The translations under genes and the position numbers were made by a program. Below, one piece after another: positions 55,324 through 64,000 of a stretch of DNA of 64,000 bases. How positions within the stretch are numbered: the first letter of the stretch is position 1; each line of letters starts with the position of its first letter. The notes under the pieces were generated by a model. That model saw only the letters and a program-made list of their open reading frames with translations. It did not search any database and was not told where the DNA came from. This DNA comes from Craspedostauros australis. Lineage: Eukaryota > Bacillariophyta > Bacillariophyceae > Mastogloiales > Achnanthaceae. Location of the stretch: assembly GCA_026770025.1 (NCBI GenBank), contig JAMXDE010000068.1:62001-126000 (forward strand), in the 5' to 3' direction.

Positions 55324-58300
55324 CTATCGCCAGCGTCGAAGCCAACGTCGCACTTCTGCTGGCGCGTGACTTGCCGGTATCCTTCGCACTCGTTGCACTT
55401 GGCCTATCCAAACGGCTACGGTCCCTATGTCGGTGGCGTGATCTCCGTCAAGCTGTAGTCGCTCCCACGCAGCGCCTCCGTCTTCCTTGGCCATTTCGTC
55501 GTCCTGTAGTCGCCCGGCATACTCTCTCACTGCCTGCCGTAATTCCACTTCTGGACCGTCCTCACCGTGGTGCATGGCGCGGTTGCGTTGGTGCCAATGC
55601 TCCCACGCGATCCTCCAGAGCTTCCTCACGATCTGCGCCGCCCACTTCTCCGCCGACCGTCGCCGTCCGATGTCGACATAGTAGCGCGCCTGTAGCTCTG
55701 TCCACGAGCGGGCCATCACCCCTTTCAGGAGCTTGTCCCACCCGACTGCATCTTGATCGTCCATCAGCCCCGATTCCAATCTGTTCGCCCGTATGCGGCC
55801 CACCGGTCCTAGCTCTCTTGATGCTTGCTTCACATTGCTCACCATCACTTTCACGATCGCCGGATGAGTGTTGGCCCGCTGCAACGTCTTCCGGAGCCTT
55901 TTCCTTTGCGCCTTCCACAACATGAGCGACTCGTTTGCCTGGCATACCCACAAATGGTCGTGCGTTTCGGTTGCCCCACACCTGGGACACGCAGCCGTCG
56001 TTCTTTCTTTCCATTGTACCATTCGTGTCCCGACCGCCGCCTCTCTGAGCACTAGCTTCATCGTCAGCACTCGCTGGGTGTCGGAGAGACCGCTCGCCGC
56101 CCGTTGCATGGCTTGGGTGTCAGCCACGCCTTCGCCGCTGGCTGCCAACCCTCGCTTCGCCCGCACTTGTGCCATCTCGTCTTCGACCTCTTCGCCAGCT
56201 ACACTGTCATATGTGATACGCGATCGCTTTACGCCTCTGCGCCATACGCTCCATGCAGTTGCCCCCGTGTGCTGATGGTGTTGCCACCCCTCAGCTTCCT
56301 CCAGAAGCTCCCACCGTTGCCCAGCTAGCTTGTCCGTGATCACGTTCATGCGTTCCCACACATCCAATTCGTGCATTTGTTTCCGCTCATCCTGATGGCC
56401 TTTGACGTGTCGCCCGGTGACCCTTGTCCGCAGCTGTCGCCGCATTCGCATGGTCGCCACCATCATGTCGTAGTCTGGCGTAGATGGGTCCGGCTCGTGC
56501 TCCCATTCCAACGCCTTGAGCGCCTGCATGTTATCACAGCTCCATCGAAGACATCCACCTGCCATGTTGTACCGTTTCTCCATCTCCCTCACTGTGATCA
56601 AGGCGCTGTAGATCCCCGCAAGTTCCGCGCGTTGAGACGATGTAGGCCCTTCTCGTCGGGGCGCCTCCAGAGTCCCAAAGGCTATTGTTTCGAGGGATCC
56701 GTCGGTCGCCATCACCCACGCCGCCGTGCCTTTCTCCTTCTTAACAGATCCATCACTGCCTCCCACCGCCGTGCCGTCCTTGATGCTCGTCGCCATGTCC
56801 TTCCAGTCAGTCTCACATTTGATATGCCGTAGTGCCCACGCTTCTGTTTCCTCCAGCTTCGTCCAGGCATCCGTCATGGCGGCGTCGGCTCGTTCTGCTG
56901 GCGCTGCGACCCACTCTCCGGCCGTTGTCATCCTGAATCCGTCGCCCTGCAGGTACCCGTCTGCTGGCACACCGGCCCCGTCGCCCACTTCTCCTGATAT
57001 TCTTCGGAACATTCGGCGACGCGACCGCATTGGTACCTCCCGCCATACCGTCCAGGTGCTCTCTTTGATCTGCAGCCTTCCCGAGCCTTCCTCCCACCTT
57101 ATCGGCGTCGCCATGCCGTCTCGCCTCCACCCGCCGAGCCTGTACTGTTCTTGTAGTCCGCCATCCCTGGTCGTCATCGACTTGAGCTTTGCCCTCCACG
57201 TCGCCCAGTACGCCGCCTTCATCCTCCCCACTTTTGGAACTCTCACCGTGCTGCATCCCAGCAGTGGCCGTCCTTCAGTTGCATCCGTGGTGATGTTCCT
57301 GCCGTCAGCAGATACGATGTCTGACATCCAGAAGGCCTGAAGCGACCGCCTGCACAGGTTCACCTGTCGCATCTCTTCCGGATTGCATGTCGCCGCGAAC
57401 ACATCCATGATGGGGCTATCGCCTTGCCGTCTGGGCTGGATGATTGCCTCTTCCATGCGCACCTCCAGCTTGGCTGTCGCTGCTTCTTCAGCTACGCTCG
57501 CCCACCACGAATGTGGGACTATCTTGGACCATTTGTCTCCTGTCGCTTGAAACAGGTTGATGGTCCCTGCGCTTGCTGCAGCGGCTTGGTAGGACACTCT
57601 GAGCATCTTCCCAGTCAGTGTGTCACGATGCCAATGGCGGAAGATGGTGGCCATGTGTGCCGTGAGCTGCTGCCAATACAGGTGCTTAACACCGAGTCCC
57701 AGCAGTTCCGTCGGCCCAAACACGATGGCGCGTGACACGTTGCGCTGGACCCCTGCCGCCGGCAGAGCCACCTTGAGCACCGGGCGCATCACGTCTTCGC
57801 ACTGTCTTTTCGTCATGGTGGTAACTGGTAGCGGATATTCCAGCGTCTTCCATATGGTGTGTTTCAGTGCCCGCCATGTTTCCCTTCGACTGAGTCTGCC
57901 TGCTTTTACATTGCGTGCCCACTCCGTGCCTTTCCTTATGAGATCCTTGACCGCGTGGTGCTGATCACCATCCGGGCTAGCTACGATCCCCAGAGTACGT
58001 CTGGCTTCCGTTGCCTCCAGCCGCTCTATGTCGATGCGCTCCTCACTGTCCGGTTTCGTGAGTCGGATTGTTCCCGGTGTCTCCTCTGTCTTGCGGTATT
58101 CCCATTTGTCGTTCTTCCATACGAAGGAGATGAGGTACCAATGGCTCTTGGCCGGCTCGATGGCGCCCCCTGTGGCTTTTAGCAGTCCGTTCCAGGTCTC
58201 CGCCACTGCTTGGGCCTCCCCGATCAATCTTGTTTTGTCTGTTGCGCGGAAGGTGTGAATCAGATCTGTGTCGTCGACAAACGTGAAGCATACGAATTCC

Positions 58301-60921
58301 ACGTTTTCACCTGTCATGCACCCTGTGTGTTGAAACCCGTGGTCCTGCTGCCGCATCACTTCGATGAGCGGTGAGCTCACAACCACCCAGCATGCTGGGG
58401 CTGCGCCGTGACCTTGCGTCACTCCTTGAAACGGAGCTTCTCTACTCCCTTTGTATTTGGCCTTGGAGGGCCCGAGCATTGTCTGGATCCGGTGCTTCAT
58501 TCCTTCAATATTGCGTATCATTGCTTGTATCTGAGTCCACGGCACCCCCATAGCTTGCATGCTTGCTGCTAGCATTGGATGAGCGATCCTGTCGTAGCAC
58601 CCTTTTGCGTCGTTGGCACAAATGATACCTGAAGTGGCGTGCATGCGCATAACGTCGTTCGAGAGGCGATTGTTGAGACTCACTTCTTGCGACCTGTGCC
58701 GCTTCCGACTGCCGTATTGCTCTGGGGCGATCAGACCGTGTGCTTCAGCATGCTTCATGATCCTTGCTCCCAGCATCTTGTTGTTCATGTTCATGTCGGC
58801 TTCGAGTAGGCTGATTGTCCGGAATTTCTCCACGTTGATGTTCCCTTCTTGTTTTGCGAGCTGCACATCGGTGCACTGGCTCCATCGTTGGAGGTTGTAG
58901 CCTGTTCGGAACGAAATGCTTCGCATGGATGCGTCAACCTGTCGGAGATCCTGTTCCAGGCTTTGGGCTTTCCACAGGCCGAAGTGCAAGCCGGACGGCC
59001 CAGACGTGATGCGTTCACTCGCCTTTTTCCACCGCGACTCATGCTCCTCCGTCTCCACCCTGCACAACTGTTCCGCCCATTCTGGCCCTTGCCTCTGACT
59101 CAGGCATTGAAGTAGCCAGTTGGTATACTCGTCGGGACCTCTTGTTGAAGATGTGAGGGTAGTTAGCCACTCGCCTTGCCCTTTCCACATACCCTCAGGT
59201 AGACCGTATTGAAACACCGGTGCCGCCAGAGCCTTCTGGTACTTTTTGCCGTTTTCGGCGCAAAAGCATTGTGCTATCTGCTCAGGCTCTGTCCACGTTT
59301 TCCGCTCGGAGCCTCTTACTTCCCCTGTCACCATGCCGACTCCGGCTCCTTTCGACTTCCCCGTAGCCCATTGAATCTTCCTCCACGCTTCTTTGGTTTC
59401 CTCACGCTTCAGCACTTGTTTCCTGTGCTGGCTCTCCACTGTCTTCCCCGACGCCGTCTTCTGTTGGACCTCCTCCTCCAGAAAGTCTCTTCGGTACCGG
59501 ATTGCATCCCCTTTTACCTGCTTCCATTTTGTCCACGCTTTCTGTCTCTCCTTTTCGATGTCCCTCAGTGTCATGTATCTGGTGTTGATTGTTAGCTTGG
59601 CCTTCTTCTTCAGTCTGTCCATGTGTCTGGACTTCACGACCTTTCCCTTCCTTCGTTTGGCCGCTGCGTCCCAGAACTGTTTCACCTTCCGTGCCTTGTC
59701 CACTTGAGGACTGAACGGGACCTTCCCCACCCTCACTTTTCGGCAGTTGCGTTCCGCCTTGGCCATGATCTCTGTCCTGGCTCTGTCGATGGCTTCGAGC
59801 TCTGCTCGTTGGGCTTCATTCATGTTGGAGTGGACTTCCCTCTCGAGTGCCTGAACTCGTTCCTGGATGCCCTGCTGCTTCATGTGTTTTCGTACGTCGT
59901 TGGTGTACTTTTGCACTGACTGCTTCAGCCCCAGCCTCAGTCGGCGCCCGGTGAATTTGACATCCCTCTGTTTCTTTCTCCCAAAAACCCTCTCCTCCCT
60001 TACGTCCGCCCACACGGTTCTGTGGTCCCATTCGTGGAAATCCGTCATGCCTGCTCGTTCTGTTGCTAACGATGCTGAACCCCACAGACCGTCGATGACT
60101 CTCCCCGTGTTTCCTGACCGATGAGTGTCCACTGGCTGCTCTTGTTGGCTGGATAGCACCAGTTCGTTTAACTCCTCCTCTCTCATCATCCGTGCGAATT
60201 CTGATCCTTGTACGTCCATGTTCACGTCCCCTCCAACGACGAGTTCTTCTCCTCGCCCTCGCCATTCGATGATTTGCGTTCGAAGATCTGCGATCAGTTG
60301 CTTGATTGGATTGTTGGTCGCGACCTCTCCCTCTCGGCTGGTTGCCGCCAATTGTTGCATGTACACCGACCTGGGTCCGTTGTTACTTTTGACTGGCACG
60401 TAGACGCTCACCATTCTCACTTTGATGCCGTCTTTTCCTTGTAGGAGCATACTCGCCCATCGTCCGAGGTTGTCGTTGTCTTTCCCAAGGACTCGGCTTG
60501 CTGTGTGTCCTGTTACTACCACCGCTGTTCCTCCCCATTGCACCATCCCACCGGTCGTCTCCTCTTTGTTCCATGCTCGTGCCTCCTTCGCCTTGCTGAA
60601 CTGGTGCTGTACGCGTGCCTGCCAGCTGCCATGAGTTCCAGCTTTGTCCCAGTTTATCCCCACTTCCGTCAGTAGGCACACGTCTATTTTGTTCTGTCTG
60701 ATCCAATGCCACAGCTCCTGTTGTTTGTGCGATGTTGGATCCTTCGGAAGTCTTCCGACATTGAGTGTCGCTATCCGGATTGTGTTGTCGCCTTTCCTCC
60801 TTTCATCCTCCCCCCACCTTTGACTTGCTCGTTGCACATCCGTCCCAACAGCCGTCCTCATTCCTTGCCGCTTGGTTCGCCCCGGGCTTGGCTTTCCCAG
60901 AGCTACCTTGCCCCTTATCAT
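55324..60921 (-). CDS. LINE-1 ORF2: endonuclease, reverse transcriptase, RNase H (1865 aa)
   Basis: The domains are an apurinic-type endonuclease at about 48-310 (IRIATLNVGRL, LLTEVGIN, VVGGDVNMD near 225, HEWDHRTVW near 300) and a reverse transcriptase at about 690-1000. The reverse transcriptase has motif A ANDAKGCYDRI near 768, motif B GVTQGHGAAPA near 832 and motif C FVDDTDLI near 879. An RNase H domain lies at about 1380-1530 (GGSDGSVKK, SSQRAELAGIYSAL, SCDNMQAL, GRHVKGHQ). A knuckle CPRCGATETHDHLWVC lies near 1644. It cuts target DNA and copies the element's RNA into it. All catalytic motifs are present. The start codon overlaps the ORF1 stop (ATGA, 60,918-60,921), so translation probably relies on termination-reinitiation. 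Confidence 0.9.
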   Translation of the reverse strand: MIRGKVALGKPSPGRTKRQGMRTAVGTDVQRASQRWGEDERRKGDNTIRIATLNVGRLPKDPTSHKQQELWHWIRQNKIDVCLLTEVGINWDKAGTHGSWQARVQHQFSKAKEARAWNKEETTGGMVQWGGTAVVVTGHTASRVLGKDNDNLGRWASMLLQGKDGIKVRMVSVYVPVKSNNGPRSVYMQQLAATSREGEVATNNPIKQLIADLRTQIIEWRGRGEELVVGGDVNMDVQGSEFARMMREEELNELVLSSQQEQPVDTHRSGNTGRVIDGLWGSASLATERAGMTDFHEWDHRTVWADVREERVFGRKKQRDVKFTGRRLRLGLKQSVQKYTNDVRKHMKQQGIQERVQALEREVHSNMNEAQRAELEAIDRARTEIMAKAERNCRKVRVGKVPFSPQVDKARKVKQFWDAAAKRRKGKVVKSRHMDRLKKKAKLTINTRYMTLRDIEKERQKAWTKWKQVKGDAIRYRRDFLEEEVQQKTASGKTVESQHRKQVLKREETKEAWRKIQWATGKSKGAGVGMVTGEVRGSERKTWTEPEQIAQCFCAENGKKYQKALAAPVFQYGLPEGMWKGQGEWLTTLTSSTRGPDEYTNWLLQCLSQRQGPEWAEQLCRVETEEHESRWKKASERITSGPSGLHFGLWKAQSLEQDLRQVDASMRSISFRTGYNLQRWSQCTDVQLAKQEGNINVEKFRTISLLEADMNMNNKMLGARIMKHAEAHGLIAPEQYGSRKRHRSQEVSLNNRLSNDVMRMHATSGIICANDAKGCYDRIAHPMLAASMQAMGVPWTQIQAMIRNIEGMKHRIQTMLGPSKAKYKGSREAPFQGVTQGHGAAPACWVVVSSPLIEVMRQQDHGFQHTGCMTGENVEFVCFTFVDDTDLIHTFRATDKTRLIGEAQAVAETWNGLLKATGGAIEPAKSHWYLISFVWKNDKWEYRKTEETPGTIRLTKPDSEERIDIERLEATEARRTLGIVASPDGDQHHAVKDLIRKGTEWARNVKAGRLSRRETWRALKHTIWKTLEYPLPVTTMTKRQCEDVMRPVLKVALPAAGVQRNVSRAIVFGPTELLGLGVKHLYWQQLTAHMATIFRHWHRDTLTGKMLRVSYQAAAASAGTINLFQATGDKWSKIVPHSWWASVAEEAATAKLEVRMEEAIIQPRRQGDSPIMDVFAATCNPEEMRQVNLCRRSLQAFWMSDIVSADGRNITTDATEGRPLLGCSTVRVPKVGRMKAAYWATWRAKLKSMTTRDGGLQEQYRLGGWRRDGMATPIRWEEGSGRLQIKESTWTVWREVPMRSRRRMFRRISGEVGDGAGVPADGYLQGDGFRMTTAGEWVAAPAERADAAMTDAWTKLEETEAWALRHIKCETDWKDMATSIKDGTAVGGSDGSVKKEKGTAAWVMATDGSLETIAFGTLEAPRREGPTSSQRAELAGIYSALITVREMEKRYNMAGGCLRWSCDNMQALKALEWEHEPDPSTPDYDMMVATMRMRRQLRTRVTGRHVKGHQDERKQMHELDVWERMNVITDKLAGQRWELLEEAEGWQHHQHTGATAWSVWRRGVKRSRITYDSVAGEEVEDEMAQVRAKRGLAASGEGVADTQAMQRAASGLSDTQRVLTMKLVLREAAVGTRMVQWKERTTAACPRCGATETHDHLWVCQANESLMLWKAQRKRLRKTLQRANTHPAIVKVMVSNVKQASRELGPVGRIRANRLESGLMDDQDAVGWDKLLKGVMARSWTELQARYYVDIGRRRSAEKWAAQIVRKLWRIAWEHWHQRNRAMHHGEDGPEVELRQAVREYAGRLQDDEMAKEDGGAAWERLQLDGDHATDIGTVAVWIGQVQRVRRIPASHAPAEVRRWLRRWR

Positions 60922-63512
60922 TCTTGCATGTCGGTCTCCCCGTCCCCTCCTGGCTCTTTTGCTCTCTTCCTGTCGAGCGCCGCCTGAATCTTCGCGATGC
61001 GTTTGACGAGAGCGTCTTCCGACTGGTTCTCAAGGGTGTTGGTTGCCACACTGTCAAAAGCCGACAGCTCCGAAATTCCCGTGTTGACGGACATCTCGGA
61101 TCCTGCTGACTCACTTGCCTCCGACTGCGCGTCGTCTGTCTTGCGTCGCTTCATGGCTGACTTGATTGGTTGTTCCAACGCTGACCCTTTTCTGCTGGTT
61201 CGATTGGTGAAAGAGAAGGCACTTTTGTCATCCAGCGCAATGGGCCTGTATGGCGTCCCGTCAACCATGTCAAGTCCTTCCAGAACAATGTTGGGGAATT
61301 CGTCTGCAACCAATAGCATGGACTCCACCTGGGGTACCTTGTACTTCCCAGTCACTTCGTCAAACTGCACTTGGTTGGCCTCTGCTTGCTCTGCCAGTGT
61401 GAACCACCGTGCCGTGGACTGCCCAATCTCTCTCCTGCATCTTGCCGCCAGGGTATTGACGATCACCTCTGCATGCTGAAGATGCTCCGGAAAGACGTAC
61501 GCGTACGCCACGTCTGTCTCCCCGTTCCATGGGACTTCCTGTTTGTCCACGTGGATGAAGACTGGCCGCTTCGTCACTGGATGTACTTGGTTCGCCAGGT
61601 ATGTCCTCAGTGTCTTGCGTGGATGATCTGTATCCGGTTCGTCGAGCTCGTCCACTCCTCTGATCCTCACTTCTTGCATCATGTCCAGCACTGCTTCGTG
61701 CTTGCCTTTCAGCCTCTTTGTCGCGAGCACTCCGTCTGGTCCGAGCGTCATTGCCAGTGGGTTCGGCACGAATCTGTTTCGGAGTCCTCCTGGTCCCACT
61801 TTGAGCATGTCGTTGAACATCACACACAGTGCCTTCGTGATGGGTACATGGTACCTGATGTCGGCCTCTAGTCTGAGGGCTTGCCACGGCTGCACTTTGA
61901 AACTTTTTCCTGCTGCTTTGTGCGCGTCGCGTCGCTCCTGACTCACGAGTCCGTCGGCTCTGATCCTTCCCCCTACTTCCCCTTTCATTCCGTCTGCCTT
62001 CAGTCTTTTGTTGATGATGTCACAGATGGCTTGGGCGTTGGCGAAATTGCTGGTGTACGTGAGCATACCGATCTGTTTGGTGTACTCCGCTTCGTCGAGG
62101 GGGCGCTTGTAAAGCGTTTGCCCTGACGACTGGTAGTAGAAGTTCATCTGCGACCCCATTTTGGACACGATGTCTCGCGGATCGCATGTCATGGCGATTC
62201 TGACTTGGGCGGTCACTGTCCTGCCGTTGGCTGTCATTCTCATCCTGCTTGTGTACACCATGAGCTCTCTCTCTGTCTTCGGGAACTGTTTCTCGTTGCT
62301 GATGACTTCCTTCGTGTCTTTTTCCATCCAGGCCATCAGGAAGATCGTGTTGTCGTGCTCCTTCAGTGCCTTGAGCCAACGCCTGAGCGCCTTCAGGTAT
62401 CTCTTCAATGTGTGGCTTCCTTGTTTCGTCGGTACGGTCAAGTCAAACCTCTTGGCCACCATGCCTTCTTTCACTGTGTGTGTGGTGGTGCTCTCGACTG
62501 TACTGGTGTCACTGTCGCTGTCTGCTTCCACTGACTCTTCGCTGCTGTGTGCTTCGTCCTCTTCGCTGGAGTCTTCGTCCTCGTCATCTTCGCTTTCGCT
62601 GCTCGTGTTGTGTTGGAGCGCCTTCGCGAGCCTCGCCGCTTCTTTTTCGCGTGCATCGGTGTTGCTGATGGAGAATTTGATTTTGCGTTGTTTGAGTCTT
62701 TTCTTGCTTGTGACCACTTTAGGCTGTGCAACCGAGCTGGCTAGTCCTGCTGTTGCTGTGTCCTTCGTCGTTTCGGCTACTCCCATGACTACATCCTCGC
62801 CTTGCGGTACCAGTACCACGTCCGGATATCTGGATCCCAGTGCGTTTACTGCTGCCCGCCATGCGATGGTGATTTCGGTTTTGCGTAGGAGCCCTCCTGA
62901 GTCTGGTATCATCATGTCCTTGAACACCACGTTGGGGTCTGTCATGCTCAGATCTGCTGCGAGTTTCTTGATTCGCTGTCTGCGTTCGTCTGCTTTTGGG
63001 ACCTGTGCCACCCCGAATTTCTCCTTGCGCCCGTCGATCGCCATGCTGATGAACGCTTGGACGTCTTGAACTGGAATCACTTTGCCGGTCTGTGCTGCTG
63101 CCTTGCCTGTCCACTGTGTTCGTAGGGACATCATGCCTTTCACTAGGTTGTGTACAGACCTTCCTTCTTCTGCCAAGACTTCAGCGTACGCGAAAGAGGC
63201 TGCTGTCTTGCGTATCTCTCCTGGTAGCGACTTCCACGTGCTCGTTGTTGTCTTTCGCGCTGTCGACACTCCTTCGTCGTTTTCTCCTTCCACAAGGGTC
63301 GGCATCTTGCCTGGTTTCTTGCCACCGGTGCTCTCCGATATCTGCTTGTTCTCCCTTGCCTGATGCTCCTTGCTTCCGCCTATGCCGATGGTTGTCTTCC
63401 TCTGATTTGTGATCACCTTGTTCAGTTTCGTCGCTGCTGTCTCCGTCGTCATCGTATCTTTTCTACGATTGACACCCGTAGGCTTCACTACCACATCGGT
63501 GTTCTGGTTCAT
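60918..63512 (-). CDS. LINE-1 ORF1 protein (864 aa), putative RNA-binding
   Basis: First ORF of LINE-1, starting 55 bp from the element's 5' end. The N-terminus is Lys/Thr-rich. A block TWKSLPGEIRKTAASFAYAE follows, then a Ser/Glu/Asp-rich acidic stretch of about 50 residues (SSESEDDEDEDSSEEDEAHS). A long C-terminal half (from about residue 350) lacks zinc knuckles. In LINEs this protein usually coats the RNA; the family here is not recognised. A coiled-coil-like end (residues about 830-855, ALVKRIAKIQAALDRKRAKE) could mediate multimerisation. Uninterrupted. Confidence 0.8.
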   Translation of the reverse strand: MNQNTDVVVKPTGVNRRKDTMTTETAATKLNKVITNQRKTTIGIGGSKEHQARENKQISESTGGKKPGKMPTLVEGENDEGVSTARKTTTSTWKSLPGEIRKTAASFAYAEVLAEEGRSVHNLVKGMMSLRTQWTGKAAAQTGKVIPVQDVQAFISMAIDGRKEKFGVAQVPKADERRQRIKKLAADLSMTDPNVVFKDMMIPDSGGLLRKTEITIAWRAAVNALGSRYPDVVLVPQGEDVVMGVAETTKDTATAGLASSVAQPKVVTSKKRLKQRKIKFSISNTDAREKEAARLAKALQHNTSSESEDDEDEDSSEEDEAHSSEESVEADSDSDTSTVESTTTHTVKEGMVAKRFDLTVPTKQGSHTLKRYLKALRRWLKALKEHDNTIFLMAWMEKDTKEVISNEKQFPKTERELMVYTSRMRMTANGRTVTAQVRIAMTCDPRDIVSKMGSQMNFYYQSSGQTLYKRPLDEAEYTKQIGMLTYTSNFANAQAICDIINKRLKADGMKGEVGGRIRADGLVSQERRDAHKAAGKSFKVQPWQALRLEADIRYHVPITKALCVMFNDMLKVGPGGLRNRFVPNPLAMTLGPDGVLATKRLKGKHEAVLDMMQEVRIRGVDELDEPDTDHPRKTLRTYLANQVHPVTKRPVFIHVDKQEVPWNGETDVAYAYVFPEHLQHAEVIVNTLAARCRREIGQSTARWFTLAEQAEANQVQFDEVTGKYKVPQVESMLLVADEFPNIVLEGLDMVDGTPYRPIALDDKSAFSFTNRTSRKGSALEQPIKSAMKRRKTDDAQSEASESAGSEMSVNTGISELSAFDSVATNTLENQSEDALVKRIAKIQAALDRKRAKEPGGDGETDMQE

Positions 63513-63582
63513 CTTTGTACTATCTTTACGTGTTTCTACTTGTTTTGTTTTGCTGGTCCTCGTTTTTATAGTCTTGGGTGTG

Positions 63583-63667
63583 GTTGATGGTCATGTCGAC
63601 GATGGTGATGTTGGCTAGTGTTGGTGGTGATGGAAACGTTGGATTTCAATCATAACGTTTCGAAACG
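63583..63667 (-). other. Start of the Copia-3 interior, between LINE-1 and the 5' LTR
   Basis: On the minus strand this directly follows the LTR end CAACA and begins with the palindrome CGTTTCGAAACG (63,656-63,667). Copia-1 has CGTTTATAAACG at the same place. No gene. Confidence 0.6.
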
Positions 63668-64000
63668 TGTTGGAAATCCGGGGTAACCCAGCCTTATTAG
63701 TTATATCTGATTACCTATTCCTGTTGTTGCATTCTCAGAACTGTGAGCATAACATCTTCAGCTCTTCCAATTCCATTTGCCATAGCATGTATAATCCACA
63801 GTAACATCATGTCATACTGTTGCCTTCATGCTGTCTTCATGCTGTCTTCATCATGCATTCTCGCCTGTATTCATCGATCCTTTCATCAGGCATCTCCATC
63901 ATGCATCTCATCATGCATATCATCATCTACATTCATGCGGTACGATTCCGCAGTCATGCGTTTCTCTCTTGGTCTCCTGACACCATTTCTTACGATTGGT
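63668..64000 (-). repeat. Part of an LTR of Copia-3 (5' LTR on the minus strand), cut by the window end
   Basis: 333 bp that match 40,182-40,514 at every base I compared. The adjacent palindromic interior start, as in Copia-1, argues that this is the 5' LTR of the minus-strand element. Confidence 0.7.

Larger units (their letters stand above)
55073..63567 (-). mobile_element. LINE-1: intact two-ORF non-LTR retrotransposon (8.5 kb) with RNase H
   Basis: The 15-bp repeat ATAGTCTTGGGTGTG occurs at 55,058-55,072 and 63,568-63,582, a perfect target-site duplication. Reading the minus strand: a 5' UTR of only 55 bp, ORF1 (864 aa), ORF2 (1865 aa) overlapping as ATGA, a 250-bp 3' UTR, and a short (TA)n tail beginning after TAATCCATGAGT. 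Both ORFs are open from end to end. The exact duplication and the intact ORFs suggest recent, perhaps still possible, activity. It is inserted in the leader or gag side of Copia-3. Confidence 0.9.
40182..64000 (-). mobile_element. Copia-3: broken minus-strand Ty1/Copia element, split by Copia-2 and LINE-1, running off the window
   Basis: The left LTR begins at 40,182 (TGTTGGAAATCC). The same 333 bases recur at 63,668-64,000, where the window ends, so the second LTR is only partly visible. Pol remnants on the minus strand at about 40,950-44,278 and 52,778-52,900 resemble Copia-1 (RNase H, reverse transcriptase, spacer and integrase tail in that coordinate order). Gag-side remnants fill the rest up to 55,057, and 63,583-63,667 is the start of the interior. 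The body is broken in many places (ten or more) and shortened. The visible LTR parts look identical, which is odd for such a decayed body. Confidence 0.7.

Noticed and set aside
55275-63618. Many plus-strand frames opposite LINE-1
   Set aside because: They are shadows of ORF1 and ORF2 on the minus strand, whose domains are unmistakable.
63668-64000. Start of an unrelated new element rather than the partner LTR of 40,182
   Set aside because: Not fully excluded, but the palindromic interior start beside it, as in Copia-1, fits a 5' LTR of the minus-strand Copia-3.

Overview
The window is nuclear DNA from a microbial eukaryote, most likely a diatom or close stramenopile. This rests on family recognition, not on a search. 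Two neighbouring genes carry a VRF...GPPL.M.W module I associate with diatom proteins. A seven-helix receptor-like gene has the layout of diatom GPCR-like proteins and a spliced GT-AG intron. The LTR elements look like diatom Copia (CoDi-type) elements. There is no bacterial operon structure.

Bases 1-13,391 are mostly host sequence: a gene fragment at the left edge, two related basic proteins (712-1467, 2939-4180), the receptor-like gene (5193-7129), a degenerate tRNA-Ser-like sequence (7356-7439), a broken SRR1-like gene (about 10,971-11,794) and an ankyrin-BTB gene on the minus strand (11,928-13,391). A 2.7-kb terminal-inverted-repeat (TIR) element, here called A, lies at 7528-10,224.

Bases 13,777-39,393 are best explained as one DNA transposon, D, with long TIRs, a CTG target duplication and a DDE-type transposase gene. 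It is swollen by three later insertions. Element B (sister of A) splits the transposase gene and is flanked by a CAG duplication. Copia-1 (22,545-30,490) looks whole. Element C (31,511-39,228, TAA duplication) lies in D's right TIR and itself holds a decayed LINE-like element, LINE-2 (32,377-38,789). A 402-bp miniature of D (D2, 39,530-39,931) follows and confirms D's two ends.

From 40,182 to the window end lies a broken minus-strand Copia element, Copia-3. It is split by a whole-looking plus-strand Copia element with apparently identical LTRs (Copia-2, 44,279-52,772, CAAAT duplication) and by an intact 8.5-kb LINE (LINE-1, 55,073-63,567, 15-bp duplication). LINE-1's two ORFs overlap as ATGA.

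The most interesting system is the group of D, D2, A and B. All four have 3-bp CNG target duplications and TIRs sharing a GGnCnnCCGGnAA pattern. A and B also carry arrays of 20-bp palindromic subterminal repeats. The D transposase may have mobilised all four. Names A, B, C, D, D2, LINE-1/2 and Copia-1/2/3 are my own labels.
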